Below, piece by piece: positions 30,522 to 40,040 of a stretch of 64,000 nt of DNA. The stretch is taken from the NCBI GenBank assembly GCA_951813325.1, contig OX638350.1, forward strand, positions 1,537,029-1,601,028. Reading direction: 5' to 3'. A program made the position numbers and the translations under genes. This DNA is from an uncultured Acidimicrobiales bacterium (lineage in GTDB: Bacteria > Actinomycetota > Acidimicrobiia > Acidimicrobiales > Bin134). The notes under the pieces were generated by a model, which did no database searches, was not told where the DNA came from, and was given only the letters and a program-made list of their open reading frames with translations. The stretch's first letter is position 1. Each line of letters begins with the position of its first letter.

Positions 30522-31817
30522 ATGGAGTTTGAGCCCCTTGATGAGGGGAAACGGGCTGGTTGTAAGCCTTCTGGGCCGGTGTGGCCGGAGTCGGTCGACG
30601 TCGCTGGGCTGTCGTTGTGCGAGTTGCGGGCGCGGTTGGGGTTGATCAAAAGGGCCGAGGCTCGGCTGGCCGCGATGAAAACGGCCGCGCTGGCTGCGTA
30701 TTCGAGCCGGGGAGGCGAGGGCTTGGCCCGGCGGGTGGTGCTGGAAGAGCTCCAGTCCTCCAAGCAACAAGCCCGCCGGGAGGTGGAGACCGCCTCTCAG
30801 CTCTCACGGGTTCCCGAGACCCTCGACGCGCTGGGCGCCGGGGAGATTCCCGCGGCCCACGCCGCCCAAATCGCCAAGGCCGCATCTGAGGGGCCAGTCG
30901 ACGAGACCGTGCTGGTGGAGGCGGCCCGGCGCGAAGACTTCGGCACCTTCTCCCGCACGTTGCGCGACCACCAACATGAGCAGTCGGGCGACGACGGGAA
31001 GTCGTTGATGGCCAAGCAGCGGGAGCGGCGCTCGATGAGCTTTTTCAAGTCTTCTGACGACGGCATGTTCGTTTTGAACGGGCGGTTCGACCCGGTCGCG
31101 GGGAACCGCATGGAGGCCGCGCTGGCCGCTGAGGTGCGCCGCCAGCGCAACGAAGACAAACCCGGCGACCAGACCGCGTTCGACCAGCAGATGGCCGACG
31201 CCTTGGAGAATCTGGTCTGCGCCGACACCAAAGACCGCAAACCCCAGGGCACCACCCTGATCTTGACCGCCGACTGGGACGCGCTGAACCACAAGCTGGC
31301 CGACGCCCGCCTGCTCGACGGCACGCCCCTGCCAGTGTCTGAGGCTCTGCGGCTGGCCTGCAACGCCGACATCGTGCCCACGGTGTTCGACTCCGAGAAC
31401 CAAGACCTCTGGGTGGGGCGCAAACACCGCTTGGCCACCGAAGCCCAGCGGGCCGCGCTCATCATCCGCGACAAGCACTGCATCGGCTGCGGACGATCGG
31501 CGGTATGGTGCGAAGCCCACCACATCGACGAGTGGCTGAGCGGCGGCCGCACCGACATCGACAATCTGGTACTGGTCTGCAAAAGCTGCCACCACAACAT
31601 CCACGACGACGGCTGGACAGTACACCGAAACCGAAACGGCGCCCACGAACTGAGACCACCACCGGCACCCTACGCCGAATTCCCGCCCGGGCGGACTCGC
31701 TCGGGGCATTGCCTCGCCAAATCGCAATCCAGCCTTGATGACTTTCCCGACGCCTTCCCCGAAAAGGGAATCACCAACTGGCAGCCCGAAAGCTCCAAAC
31801 AGCTGCTATTGAACTGA
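30522..31817 (+). CDS. DUF222 / 13E12-repeat protein with C-terminal HNH endonuclease domain (second copy)
   Basis: A 431-residue relative of the protein at 3495-4832. It has the same plan: LSLCELRARLGLIKRAEARLA at the start, a long helical DUF222 region, and a C-terminal HNH domain (CIGCGRSAVWCEAHHIDEW, GGRTDIDNL, CKSCHHNIHDDGW) with both CxxC pairs and the catalytic His. I start at ATG 30522 (MEFEPLDEG), which a leaderless -10 TATACT supports; an upstream in-frame start at 30486 lies before that promoter. Unlike the first copy it stands alone. Function unknown; the family is often repeated and may be mobile. Confidence 0.87.
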   Translation: MEFEPLDEGKRAGCKPSGPVWPESVDVAGLSLCELRARLGLIKRAEARLAAMKTAALAAYSSRGGEGLARRVVLEELQSSKQQARREVETASQLSRVPETLDALGAGEIPAAHAAQIAKAASEGPVDETVLVEAARREDFGTFSRTLRDHQHEQSGDDGKSLMAKQRERRSMSFFKSSDDGMFVLNGRFDPVAGNRMEAALAAEVRRQRNEDKPGDQTAFDQQMADALENLVCADTKDRKPQGTTLILTADWDALNHKLADARLLDGTPLPVSEALRLACNADIVPTVFDSENQDLWVGRKHRLATEAQRAALIIRDKHCIGCGRSAVWCEAHHIDEWLSGGRTDIDNLVLVCKSCHHNIHDDGWTVHRNRNGAHELRPPPAPYAEFPPGRTRSGHCLAKSQSSLDDFPDAFPEKGITNWQPESSKQLLLN

Positions 31818-32249
31818 CACCGCGTTGGTCTGCCGCCTCGGGGCTCTTGCCCCCGACGTCGATGCCAAACCCCTGCTAAAGAGCTGACAACCTCTATGGG
31901 GCCTACTGCTAGGCGACCACCTCGCAATGCTTCAGGGAGGTTGCCTGCGTTGGCGCGAATTTCGATGTACTGGTCGCAGACCCGCAACCGGTTTACCAGT
32001 TGTGGAGCATCAGCGCCGAAGTCCTCTGTCGCGATCGTTTGGAACAGAGCATCGAGTTCATCGCTCTCCAGAATTTCCAGCAAGATCTTGCGATCGTTCT
32101 GGGCGATTCTTGGAGATCTCTGTTGGTGCTTGGTGGGGTGAGGTGTAGTTGCGACATCTGTCACACGGCAAGTGCTTCCAGCACGAGACAGCATGCCAAC
32201 GGGCGGCAAGATCGGCTGTGTCCCTTTTGCGAGTAGCTCGCGATAGGGA
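31818..32249. other. Region without a convincing gene; possible gene remnant on the minus strand
   Basis: This stretch has lower GC and no clear complete gene. On the minus strand, from about 32120 down to 31900, one frame reads like protein (KILLEILESDELDALFQTIA, then GADAPQLVNRLRVCDQYIEI), but it has no good start. Downstream it runs into the antisense of the HNH gene with random-looking composition. It could be a decayed small gene or chance. No hairpin terminator or RNA gene was recognised. Confidence 0.35.
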
Positions 32250-33587
32250 TCATCGCACGGCGCCGGGGACGAGCCAGCGGGGACCGGCGAAGCGACAGAG
32301 GAGAGCGGCCAGCCGGGCGCCCATCAGGGCCCACATGGCGCCCCACAGCCAGCCGATCCCCGCGTCGGCAGCCATTACCCACACGGCCAGGGGAATGAAT
32401 ATCGCCGCGGCGCCGGTCATGGCCACGGCTAGAAAGCGCATGTCGCCGGCACCGATCAGCACGCCGTCGAGGGCGAACACCACCCCGTTCACCGGCTGCA
32501 AGAAGGCCAAGTGCAGCATCAAGAATCCAACCAACGACAGCACCGCCTCGTCGTTGGAGAACACCAATGGCAGCCACGGCCTGGTCGCCAGCAGCACCAC
32601 GGTGGCTGCCAGGCCCGAGGCCAGTCCCCACTCGATCATGCGGCGGCCCGCGGCCCGAGCCTGATCCAGCTCATTGGCGCCCAGAAGACGCCCGATCATG
32701 GCCTGACCGGCGATGGCTATCGCGTCTAGGGCCAGAGCCAGGAAGAACATGAGTTGGTAGATCACCTCGTGGGCGGCCAGCTCGACGGCTCCAAGCCGGG
32801 CGGCTACCGCCACCGAAACGGTGAACGATGCCCGCAACGCCGCAGTCCGCAAGAACAGGTCCAGTCCCACCACTGCGAGTTGGGCGATCATCGAGCGGTC
32901 AGGGGCCATGGTCACCCCCTGTACCTTCACGGCCTCCCGGATCCACCACACATAGGCCCCAGCCGCGAGCCATTGGGCGATGACCGTGGACAGCGCCGAG
33001 GCACCGATGCCGAAACCGAGCCCGTAGATCAACACCAGCTCCAACAAGAGGTTCAGTACGGCGGTGAACACCGCCACCTTGAGCGGTCGCAGCGTGTCTT
33101 GCAGCCCACGCAGGTAGCCCACCCCGGCCAAGGTGATGAGCATTCCCGGCAATCCGAAGATGCTGATGCGAAGGTAGATGCGCCCTTGAGCCAACACCTC
33201 GCCGTCTGCCCCCAGAATCTTCAGCAGGGGATCGGCAAACACAAAGGCCCCAGCCGCCAATAGCGCGCCGACCGCCGCGGCCAGCCACAGACCCTGCACC
33301 GCCTGCTGGGCGGCTTGGCGGTGGTCGCCGGCGCCGATGAGTCGCCCCACCGCGGCGGTAGTCCCGTAGGCCAAAAAGATGAACAGCGACAGCGCCCCCA
33401 GCAGCACCTGCGAGGCCACCGCCAGACCGCCGAGGTGGGTAGTGCCCAGGTGTCCTACCACCGCAGTGTCGGCCAGGGTGTAGAGCGGCTCGGCGATGAG
33501 CGCGCCGAGAGCGGGAACAGCCAGCCGGGCAATTTCCCGGTCGTAGGGCGATTTGCGCAATCCCAATAGCCCTCTAATCCGCGTCAT
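32250..33587 (-). CDS. MATE-family multidrug/sodium antiporter
   Basis: A 445-residue inner-membrane exporter of the DinF/NorM family with about twelve hydrophobic helices in two similar halves. The first half has PALGALIAEPLYTLADTAVVG and YGTTAAVGRLIGAGD; the second repeats the pattern with ALDAIAIAGQAMIGRLLGANE. MATE proteins export drugs or metabolites using Na+ or H+ gradients. ATG 33587 matches the family start; the 96-codon upstream extension lies antisense to ilvD. Only 21 nt separate it from the divergent ilvD start, so the two promoters must overlap and may be co-regulated. Confidence 0.92.
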   Translation of the reverse strand: MTRIRGLLGLRKSPYDREIARLAVPALGALIAEPLYTLADTAVVGHLGTTHLGGLAVASQVLLGALSLFIFLAYGTTAAVGRLIGAGDHRQAAQQAVQGLWLAAAVGALLAAGAFVFADPLLKILGADGEVLAQGRIYLRISIFGLPGMLITLAGVGYLRGLQDTLRPLKVAVFTAVLNLLLELVLIYGLGFGIGASALSTVIAQWLAAGAYVWWIREAVKVQGVTMAPDRSMIAQLAVVGLDLFLRTAALRASFTVSVAVAARLGAVELAAHEVIYQLMFFLALALDAIAIAGQAMIGRLLGANELDQARAAGRRMIEWGLASGLAATVVLLATRPWLPLVFSNDEAVLSLVGFLMLHLAFLQPVNGVVFALDGVLIGAGDMRFLAVAMTGAAAIFIPLAVWVMAADAGIGWLWGAMWALMGARLAALLCRFAGPRWLVPGAVR

Positions 33588-33608
33588 CTCAGTCAGTAGC
33601 CTGTCGCT

Positions 33609-35285
33609 ATGAGCGATATGAAGCCACGTTCTCACGAGGTCACTTCCGGGGCAGGGCGGGCGCCGGCGAGGGCCATGCTCCGGGCCGTGGGCATGACCGA
33701 CGACGACTGGGACAAGCCCCAAGTGGGGGTGGCGTCGTCGTGGAACGAGGTAACCCCCTGCAATCTGCCGCTGGACCGGTTGGCCAAGCGGGCCAAGCAG
33801 GGAGTGCGGGACGCCGGCGGCTTTCCCATCGAGTTCAACACCATTGCGGTGTCCGACGGGATCTCCATGGGCCACGAGGGGATGCGGGCCTCCCTGGTCA
33901 GCCGGGAGATCATCGCCGACTCAGTAGAAGCGGTAATGCACGCGGAGCGGCTGGACGCCTTCGTCAGCTTCGCGGGCTGCGACAAGTCGCTGCCCGGCAT
34001 GTTGATGGCCGCGGCCCGACTCAACCTGCCGTCGGTGTTCGTGTATGGCGGCTCCATCCTCCCCGGCCGCCACAACGGCAAGGTGCTCGACATCGTGAGT
34101 GTGTTCGAGGCGGTGGGCGCCCACGCGGTGGGCGACATCGACGACGAGGAGCTCGACGCCATCGAGCGCAACGCCTGCCCCACCGAGGGGTCGTGTGCCG
34201 GCATGTTCACCGCCAACACCATGGCCTCGATCGGGGAGGCGCTGGGCATGTCGCTGCCGGGGAGCGCCTCGGCCGCCGCGGTGGACCGCCGCCGCGACGA
34301 CTACAGCTACGCCAGCGGCACCGCGGTGATCGGGCTGCTGCGAGAGAACATCCGGCCCCGCGCCATCATGACCAAGGCGGCGTTCGAGAACGCCATCGCG
34401 GTGACCATGGCCCTGGGCGGCTCGACCAACGCGGTGCTGCACCTGCTGGCCATCGCCTGGGAGGCCGGGGTGGAGTTGGAGCTGGACGACTTCAACAAGG
34501 TGGCGGCCCGGGTTCCCCACCTGGCCGACACCAAGCCCCACGGGCAGTACCACATGGCCGACATCGACCGTATCGGTGGGGTCCCGGTGGTTCTGAGGAT
34601 GCTGCTCGACGAGGGACTGCTGCACGGCGATGAGGTCACCGTGACCGGCAAGACCATGGCCGAGAATCTGGCGCTGCTCGACCCGCCCGAACCCGACGGG
34701 GAGGTAATCCACCACTTCGGCGATCCGCTCCACGAGATCGGCGGCATCGCTGTGCTCACCGGGTCGCTGGCCCCCAACGGAGCCGTGTTGAAGGTGGCCG
34801 GCATCGACTTCGACAACTTCGAGGGCCGGGCCCGGGTGTTCGACGGCGAGGACGCGGCCATGGACGCGGTGCTGAACAGCCGCATCGAAGCCGGCGACAT
34901 CGTGGTGATCCGCCACGAGGGCCCCAAGGGCGGCCCCGGCATGAAGGAGATGCTGGCCATCACCGGGGCGATGAAGGGCGCGGGCCGCGGCGGCGACGCC
35001 GCCCTGGTTACCGACGGCCGGTTCTCCGGGGGCACCCACGGTTTCTGCGTGGGCCATGTGGCCCCCGAGGCCGCCGAGGGCGGGCCGATAGCGCTGGTGG
35101 CTGAAGGCGACGCCATCCGCATCGACGTGCGGGACCACTCCATCGATCTGCTGGTGGACGAGGCCACCCTGGCCGAGCGCCAGGCGAATTGGAAGCCCCC
35201 CGAACCTCGCTACACCAAAGGCGTGCTGGCCAAATACGCCCGCCTGGCCCAAGGGGCCGAAAAGGGCGCCATCACCGAGGCTTGA
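33609..35285 (+). CDS. ilvD: Dihydroxy-acid dehydratase
   Basis: A 558-residue IlvD/Edd-family enzyme that dehydrates 2,3-dihydroxy-isovalerate and -methylvalerate, the third common step of valine and isoleucine synthesis. Conserved parts are [43 protein letters not shown] (iron-sulfur cysteines) and the C-terminal [22 protein letters not shown] leaderless promoter box TAGCCT (33597-33602) lies 6 nt before the ATG. The last seven codons are the first unit of a tandem repeat that continues past the stop. Confidence 0.97.
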   Translation: MSDMKPRSHEVTSGAGRAPARAMLRAVGMTDDDWDKPQVGVASSWNEVTPCNLPLDRLAKRAKQGVRDAGGFPIEFNTIAVSDGISMGHEGMRASLVSREIIADSVEAVMHAERLDAFVSFAGCDKSLPGMLMAAARLNLPSVFVYGGSILPGRHNGKVLDIVSVFEAVGAHAVGDIDDEELDAIERNACPTEGSCAGMFTANTMASIGEALGMSLPGSASAAAVDRRRDDYSYASGTAVIGLLRENIRPRAIMTKAAFENAIAVTMALGGSTNAVLHLLAIAWEAGVELELDDFNKVAARVPHLADTKPHGQYHMADIDRIGGVPVVLRMLLDEGLLHGDEVTVTGKTMAENLALLDPPEPDGEVIHHFGDPLHEIGGIAVLTGSLAPNGAVLKVAGIDFDNFEGRARVFDGEDAAMDAVLNSRIEAGDIVVIRHEGPKGGPGMKEMLAITGAMKGAGRGGDAALVTDGRFSGGTHGFCVGHVAPEAAEGGPIALVAEGDAIRIDVRDHSIDLLVDEATLAERQANWKPPEPRYTKGVLAKYARLAQGAEKGAITEA

Positions 35286-35558
35286 GCCACGAGCCCGAAC
35301 CCAAGAGCGCCATCACCGAGGCCTGAGCCCGAACCCAAGAGCGCCATCACCGAGGCCTGAGCCCGAACCCAAAAGCGCCATCACCGAGGCCTGAGCCCCG
35401 AGCCCGAATCCAAGCGCGCCCTCACCAAGGCCTGAGCCCCGAGCCCGAATCCAAGAGCGCCCTCACCAAGGCCTGAGCCCCGAGCCCGAATCCAAGAGCG
35501 CCCTCACCAAGGCCTGAGCCCCGAGCCCGAATCCAAGCGCGCCCTCACCAAGGCCTAG
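35266..35558. repeat. Tandem repeat of 34/41-bp units seeded by the ilvD stop region
   Basis: Eight units start at 35266, 35307, 35341, 35375, 35416, 35457, 35498 and 35539; the last is partial (20 bp). Units 2 and 3 are 34 bp and the others 41 bp. Each begins GCGCC(A/C)TCACC and holds a GAGGCCTGAGCC or AAGGCCTGAGCC core. The first unit is the end of ilvD itself, so the repeat arose by copying the terminal codons and stop. Units 1-4 share CATCACCGAGG and units 4-7 share the CGAGCCCGAATCC tail, so two expansion phases are likely. No spacers, so not CRISPR. Confidence 0.95.
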
Positions 35559-35566
35559 AGCCGGTC

Positions 35567-36118
35567 CTAGAGATCGGGTTCGGACCATGCGCCGGTGGCA
35601 TCGTCGAAGGCCCGGGCTGCGGCGGTCATCCACTCTTGCCGCCCCTGGCGGGCGCCGCTGGAAGACATCGGGCCCAACTCGGCGGCGACGAGCAGCTCGG
35701 CGCCTTCGGGCACATCCAACGGAGGCCGGGGAGCAATGGCCAGCTCCAATTGGCAGAGGGCCTCCACCGCCTGATCGCGGGCTTGCGCTGAGTGGCCGTA
35801 GAATGCCGGATCCAGTACTTGGGCCCACTTATCGGCGCCCATGACCACCACGTGGTATCCCCGGGCGATATCCACGAGGAGCTGGTGGTCGGTCACCGCT
35901 ACCTCCAAGCCGTCGATGTCGGCGACCGACGCCTCAAGCACCGCTATGCGATCTTCGAATGCTGGACGGCCCACGACTTCTTTTCCCAGCGCCACCCGCG
36001 ACACCACGAGGTCCACCCGGTCGAGCCGCCGCTGATCCCTTGCCGCTTGGGCAATGGCCAGATGACCGACGGTCGGCGGGTTGAACGAACCCGGATACAC
36101 CCCTAACCGTCTTGTCAC
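35567..36118 (-). CDS. Cytidylyltransferase-fold nucleotidyltransferase, NadD-like
   Basis: A 183-residue nucleotidyltransferase with VYPGSFNPPTVGHLAIA, the nucleotide-binding (T/H)xGH motif, and near the C-terminus MSSSGARQG, matching the ISSTxxR phosphate-binding motif. The family includes nicotinate-nucleotide adenylyltransferase and CoaD. The middle resembles NadD only loosely, so it could act on another mononucleotide. The GTG start at 36118 abuts the divergent ilvB promoter (its -35 overlaps the start), so expression of the two may interfere. The stop lies 9 nt from the ilvD repeat array. Confidence 0.82.
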   Translation of the reverse strand: MTRRLGVYPGSFNPPTVGHLAIAQAARDQRRLDRVDLVVSRVALGKEVVGRPAFEDRIAVLEASVADIDGLEVAVTDHQLLVDIARGYHVVVMGADKWAQVLDPAFYGHSAQARDQAVEALCQLELAIAPRPPLDVPEGAELLVAAELGPMSSSGARQGRQEWMTAAARAFDDATGAWSEPDL

Positions 36119-36141
36119 AGGGAGTCCTCAGGGTTCATACT
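36112..36141 (+). promoter_or_regulatory. Promoter of the ilvBN leader
   Basis: TTGTCA (36112-36117), an 18-nt spacer and CATACT (36136-36141) form a sigma-70-like promoter. Transcription would begin only a few nucleotides before the leader-peptide ATG at 36153. Confidence 0.6.
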
Positions 36142-36152
36142 GGTGTGATCCT

Positions 36153-36200
36153 ATGAAGCGCCACCCTCACTCTGGAGCGATTCTCGTAGTACGCCTATAG
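36153..36200 (+). CDS. ilvB operon leader peptide (attenuator)
   Basis: A 15-codon open frame, MKRHPHSGAILVVRL then TAG, lies 136 nt upstream of ilvB. Its end is a run of isoleucine, leucine, valine, valine and leucine codons (one Arg between), the products of the pathway. This is the classic design of a ribosome-mediated attenuator: starvation stalls the ribosome on these codons and prevents formation of the terminator at 36238. It is preceded by a promoter and followed by an alternative hairpin (about 36206-36229, CGGT/CCGG pairing with CCGG/ACCG). Confidence 0.88.
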   Translation: MKRHPHSGAILVVRL

Positions 36201-36237
36201 CGCACGGTCCCGGCCGATCCGGAAACCGAGCGCTTCC

Positions 36238-36267
36238 GACCTCCCACACTGGGAGGTCTTTCCTTTT
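36238..36267 (+). terminator. Intrinsic terminator of the ilvBN attenuator
   Basis: GACCTCCC-ACACT-GGGAGGTC is a perfect 8-bp stem with a 5-nt loop (36238-36258), followed by TTTCCTTTT. It sits between the leader peptide and ilvB, where a conditional terminator is expected. Confidence 0.85.
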
Positions 36268-36336
36268 AGGAGAAGCCCGAAAGGTTGATCCAAACAAGAA
36301 GATCGTGGTGGAAATCTAAGTGAACGGTTACCAAAC

Positions 36337-38076
36337 ATGAACATGAACGGCGGACAAGCCCTGATGAAAGCCCTCGAGAACGAGGGCGTTGACCTCTTGT
36401 TCGGGCTGCCCGGCGGGGCCATCCTGCCGGTGTACGACCCGCTGATCGACTCCTCGATACGCCACGTGCTGGTTCGCCACGAACAGGGCGCCGGCCACAT
36501 GGCCGAGGGGTACGCCCATGCCACTGGCCGCCCCGGCGTGGCCATGGTCACATCGGGACCGGCGGCCACCAACATCGTCACCCCGTTATGCGATGCCTAC
36601 ATGGACTCGATCCCCATGGTGGTGGTCACTGGCCAGGTTCCCTATGCGGCCATCGGAACCGACGCCTTCCAGGAGTGCGACACCACCGGCATCACCATGT
36701 CGGTGACCAAGCACAACTACCTGGTTACCGAGGCGGCCGACATCCCGCAGGTGATCCACGATGCCTTCCACATCGCCACCACTGGCCGCCCCGGCCCGGT
36801 GCTGGTGGACATCCCCAAAGACATCGTCGATCCCAACAACCCCCGCTCGGCGATGGAGTGGTACACGCCTGACAGCCACGACCTGCCCGGCTACCACCCC
36901 AACCGCGCCGGCGACTCCGAGCTGATCCGCCAGGCGGCCAAGCTTGTCTGCGAAGCCGAGCGACCGGTCATCTACAGCGGGGGCGGAATCTTGAAGGCCC
37001 GGGCCGCCGAGGCCCTGTTGGAGCTGGCCGAGCTCACCGGCATCCCCGTGGTCACCACGCTGATGAACCGAGGCGGGTTCCCCGACGACCACCCGCTGTG
37101 TCTGGGCATGCCCGGAATGCACGGCAACTACACCGCGGTCACCGCCATGCAGGAGGCCGACCTGCTCATCGCGCTGGGCGCCCGCTTCGACGACCGGGTC
37201 ACCGGCAAGGTGGCCGGGTTCGCCCCCCTGGCCAAGATCATCCATGTGGACATCGACAGCGCCGAGCTGGGCAAGGTGCGCCGCCCTGACGTTGCCATCC
37301 AGGGCGACTGCCGGCTGGTGATCGAAGATCTGGTCAAGGCGCTGGGGGAGCTGGGCGGGAACGAGTCCCAGCCCGACCGGAACCGGTGGAGGTCGCGCAT
37401 CAGCGGATGGCAGGAGCGCTTCCCGCTGACCTACGAGCAGTCGAAAGACGATGAGCTGCTCAAGCCTCAGTATGTGCTGGAGCAGCTGCGCGACGCCACC
37501 CCCGACGACACCATCGTGGCCTCGGGGGTAGGCCAGCACCAGATGTGGACCAGCCAGTACTGGAAGTTCAACCACCCCTATACGTGGGTGAACTCGGGCG
37601 GGCTGGGCACCATGGGGTTTGCCATACCCGCGGCCATCGGGGCCAAGGCGGGCCGGCCCGACCGCATGGTTTGGGCGGTGGACGGCGACGGCTGCTTCCA
37701 GATGACCGCCCAAGAGCTGGTCACCGCGGCCACCGAGGGTTTCCCCATCAAGGTGGCCCTCATCAACAACGCCTATTTGGGGATGGTCCGCCAGTGGCAG
37801 GAGATGTTCTACCAGGAGCGGTATTCCGAGGTGTACCTGACCCGGGATGTGCCCGACTACAAGCTGTGGGCCGAGGCCTTGGGCTGCGTCGGGCTGCGGG
37901 TGGAGTCGCCCGAGGAGGTCGGCCCGGCCATAGATCAGGCCAACGAGATCGACGACCGCCCGGTGGTGGTCGAGTTCCGCTGCGAAGCCGGCGAGAACGT
38001 GTACCCGATGGTTCCAGCCGGCATGTCCAACAGCGACGTTGTGGTCGACCCCTCCCAGCAGGACCGACCCCGATGA
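36337..38076 (+). CDS. ilvB: Acetolactate synthase large (catalytic) subunit
   Basis: A 579-residue thiamine-diphosphate enzyme that makes acetolactate and acetohydroxybutyrate, the first shared step of branched-chain amino acid synthesis. The cofactor-activating Glu is E49 in VRHEQGAGHMAEGYA. The FAD/ThDP regions follow, and the ThDP motif is DGDGCFQMTAQ to ALINN. Length is typical. Expression is probably controlled by the leader peptide and terminator upstream. Its last codons (VVDPSQQDRPR) and stop form the first copy of a 59-bp tandem repeat that separates it from ilvN. Confidence 0.97.
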   Translation: MNMNGGQALMKALENEGVDLLFGLPGGAILPVYDPLIDSSIRHVLVRHEQGAGHMAEGYAHATGRPGVAMVTSGPAATNIVTPLCDAYMDSIPMVVVTGQVPYAAIGTDAFQECDTTGITMSVTKHNYLVTEAADIPQVIHDAFHIATTGRPGPVLVDIPKDIVDPNNPRSAMEWYTPDSHDLPGYHPNRAGDSELIRQAAKLVCEAERPVIYSGGGILKARAAEALLELAELTGIPVVTTLMNRGGFPDDHPLCLGMPGMHGNYTAVTAMQEADLLIALGARFDDRVTGKVAGFAPLAKIIHVDIDSAELGKVRRPDVAIQGDCRLVIEDLVKALGELGGNESQPDRNRWRSRISGWQERFPLTYEQSKDDELLKPQYVLEQLRDATPDDTIVASGVGQHQMWTSQYWKFNHPYTWVNSGGLGTMGFAIPAAIGAKAGRPDRMVWAVDGDGCFQMTAQELVTAATEGFPIKVALINNAYLGMVRQWQEMFYQERYSEVYLTRDVPDYKLWAEALGCVGLRVESPEEVGPAIDQANEIDDRPVVVEFRCEAGENVYPMVPAGMSNSDVVVDPSQQDRPR

Positions 38077-38316
38077 GCGCGTATTTCCAACCGAACATGG
38101 TGGTCGACCCCTCCCAGCAGGACCGACCCCGATGAGCGCGTATTTCCAACCGAACATGGTGGTCGACCCCTCCCAGCAGGACCGACCCCGATGAGCGCGT
38201 ATTTCCAACCGAACATGGTGGTCGACCCCTCCCAGCAGGACCGACCCCGATGAGCGCGTATTTCCAACCGAACATGGTGGTCGACCCCTCCCAGCAGGAC
38301 CGACCCCGATGAGCGC
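38041..38316. repeat. 59-bp tandem repeat spanning the ilvB/ilvN junction
   Basis: Four full units (38041, 38100, 38159, 38218) and a fifth of 40 bp (38277-38316) appear identical by eye. Each unit holds the end of ilvB, the ATGA overlap and the first codons of an ilvN-like frame. Perfect identity points to recent expansion or active homogenisation. The array does not break either gene: ilvB ends in unit 1 and ilvN begins in unit 5. Confidence 0.96.
38073..38312 (+). other. Chain of four translationally coupled 20-codon mini-ORFs between ilvB and ilvN
   Basis: Because the 59-bp unit carries both an ATG and a TGA offset by a 4-nt overlap, four identical frames of 20 sense codons result at 38073-38135, 38132-38194, 38191-38253 and 38250-38312. 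Each begins MSAYFQPN and ends DRPR. Each starts on the ATGA that stops the one before, and the last stop overlaps the ilvN ATG at 38309. A ribosome leaving ilvB would have to restart five times to reach ilvN, or ilvN must recruit ribosomes itself. The frames are seen directly; that they are translated is inference. Confidence 0.75.
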
Positions 38317-38842
38317 CTCTTCAGGCCCCAATGGCGGGGGGACCACCACGCTGGTGGTCCGGGTGGAGAACAAGGCCGGCGTGCTGGCCCGGGTGGCCGG
38401 ACTGTTCGCCCGCCGGGGATTCAACATCGAGTCGCTGGCGGTGGCCCCCACTGAAGACGAGCGGTTCAGCCGGCTCACCATCGTGGTGGGGGTTGACGCG
38501 GCGCCCATGGAGCAGGTGGTAAAACAGCTCGACAAGCTGGTCAACGTGGTGGAGATCCGGGAGCTGAACCCCTCGGCCAGCGTGGAGCGAGAGCTTGTGA
38601 TGGTCACCGTCCAGGCCGACCCGGCTATCCGGGGCCAGATCTTGGATCTGGTGCGGGTGTTCCAGGCCACCGTGCTGAACGTGGGCTACGACGAGATCAT
38701 GGTGTCGCTCACCGGATCGCCCAGCCGAGTGGATGACTTCGAGGACCTTCTGCGACCCTATGGGATCGTGGACGTTCAGCGCACCGGCAAGGTGGCGCTG
38801 CCGAAACTGGTGAAGAGCGCCCCCGACCCCCTGGCCCCCTGA
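38309..38842 (+). CDS. ilvN: Acetolactate synthase small (regulatory) subunit
   Basis: A 177-residue regulatory subunit. The N-terminal ACT domain (LVVRVENKAGVLARVAGLFARRGFNIESL) binds valine for feedback inhibition; the second half (ERELVMVTVQ, YGIVDVQRTGKVAL) matches the family. It begins in the last, partial repeat unit, and its first residues MSA are the same as the mini-ORFs before it diverges (MSASSGPNG). It is unclear whether the repeat changes the IlvB:IlvN ratio. Confidence 0.97.
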   Translation: MSASSGPNGGGTTTLVVRVENKAGVLARVAGLFARRGFNIESLAVAPTEDERFSRLTIVVGVDAAPMEQVVKQLDKLVNVVEIRELNPSASVERELVMVTVQADPAIRGQILDLVRVFQATVLNVGYDEIMVSLTGSPSRVDDFEDLLRPYGIVDVQRTGKVALPKLVKSAPDPLAP

Positions 38843-38892
38843 CAGGCGACAACCGGTCGACTGTCAGCATCCGACAACTGCGAGGACTACCA

Positions 38893-38919
38893 ATGCTCTC
38901 GTCAGAAACCACAACGTAA
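38893..38919 (+). CDS. Mini-ORF in the ilvC leader
   Basis: Eight codons (MLSSETTT) and TAA, 9 nt before ilvC. The 12 nt ending in this ATG (GGACTACCAATG) are almost the same as those ending in the ilvC ATG (GGATTACCAATG), so the ribosome entry site appears duplicated. It lacks branched-chain codons except one Leu, so classical attenuation is unlikely. Low confidence that it is translated. Confidence 0.35.
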   Translation: MLSSETTT

Positions 38920-39966
<1,047 letters not shown>

Positions 39967-39976
39967 TTCCCCAATA

Positions 39977-40008
39977 GCTGCCATTCGGCAGCGTTTCATT
40001 AGTATTTA
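39977..40008 (+). terminator. Possible terminator after ilvC
   Basis: GCTGCC-ATTC-GGCAGC (39977-39992) is a 6-bp stem followed by GTTTCATTAGTATTT. The T-run is broken, so this is a weak intrinsic terminator candidate between ilvC and metY. Confidence 0.45.
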
Positions 40009-40040
40009 CCCGGCAACTCCGATAGGAAGAGAGAAGAGCC

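Noticed and set aside
31670-32209. 179-codon minus-strand gene
   Set aside because: Half of it lies antisense to the DUF222/HNH gene and reads as random; only a short central part looks protein-like, so it is listed as a possible remnant only.
35266-35558. CRISPR array
   Set aside because: Units are contiguous with no unique spacers, and the first unit is coding sequence of ilvD.
36586-38670. 694-codon open frame antisense to ilvB/ilvN crossing the repeat
   Set aside because: The repeat prolongs the frame artificially; both sense genes are conserved and the antisense translation is low-complexity.
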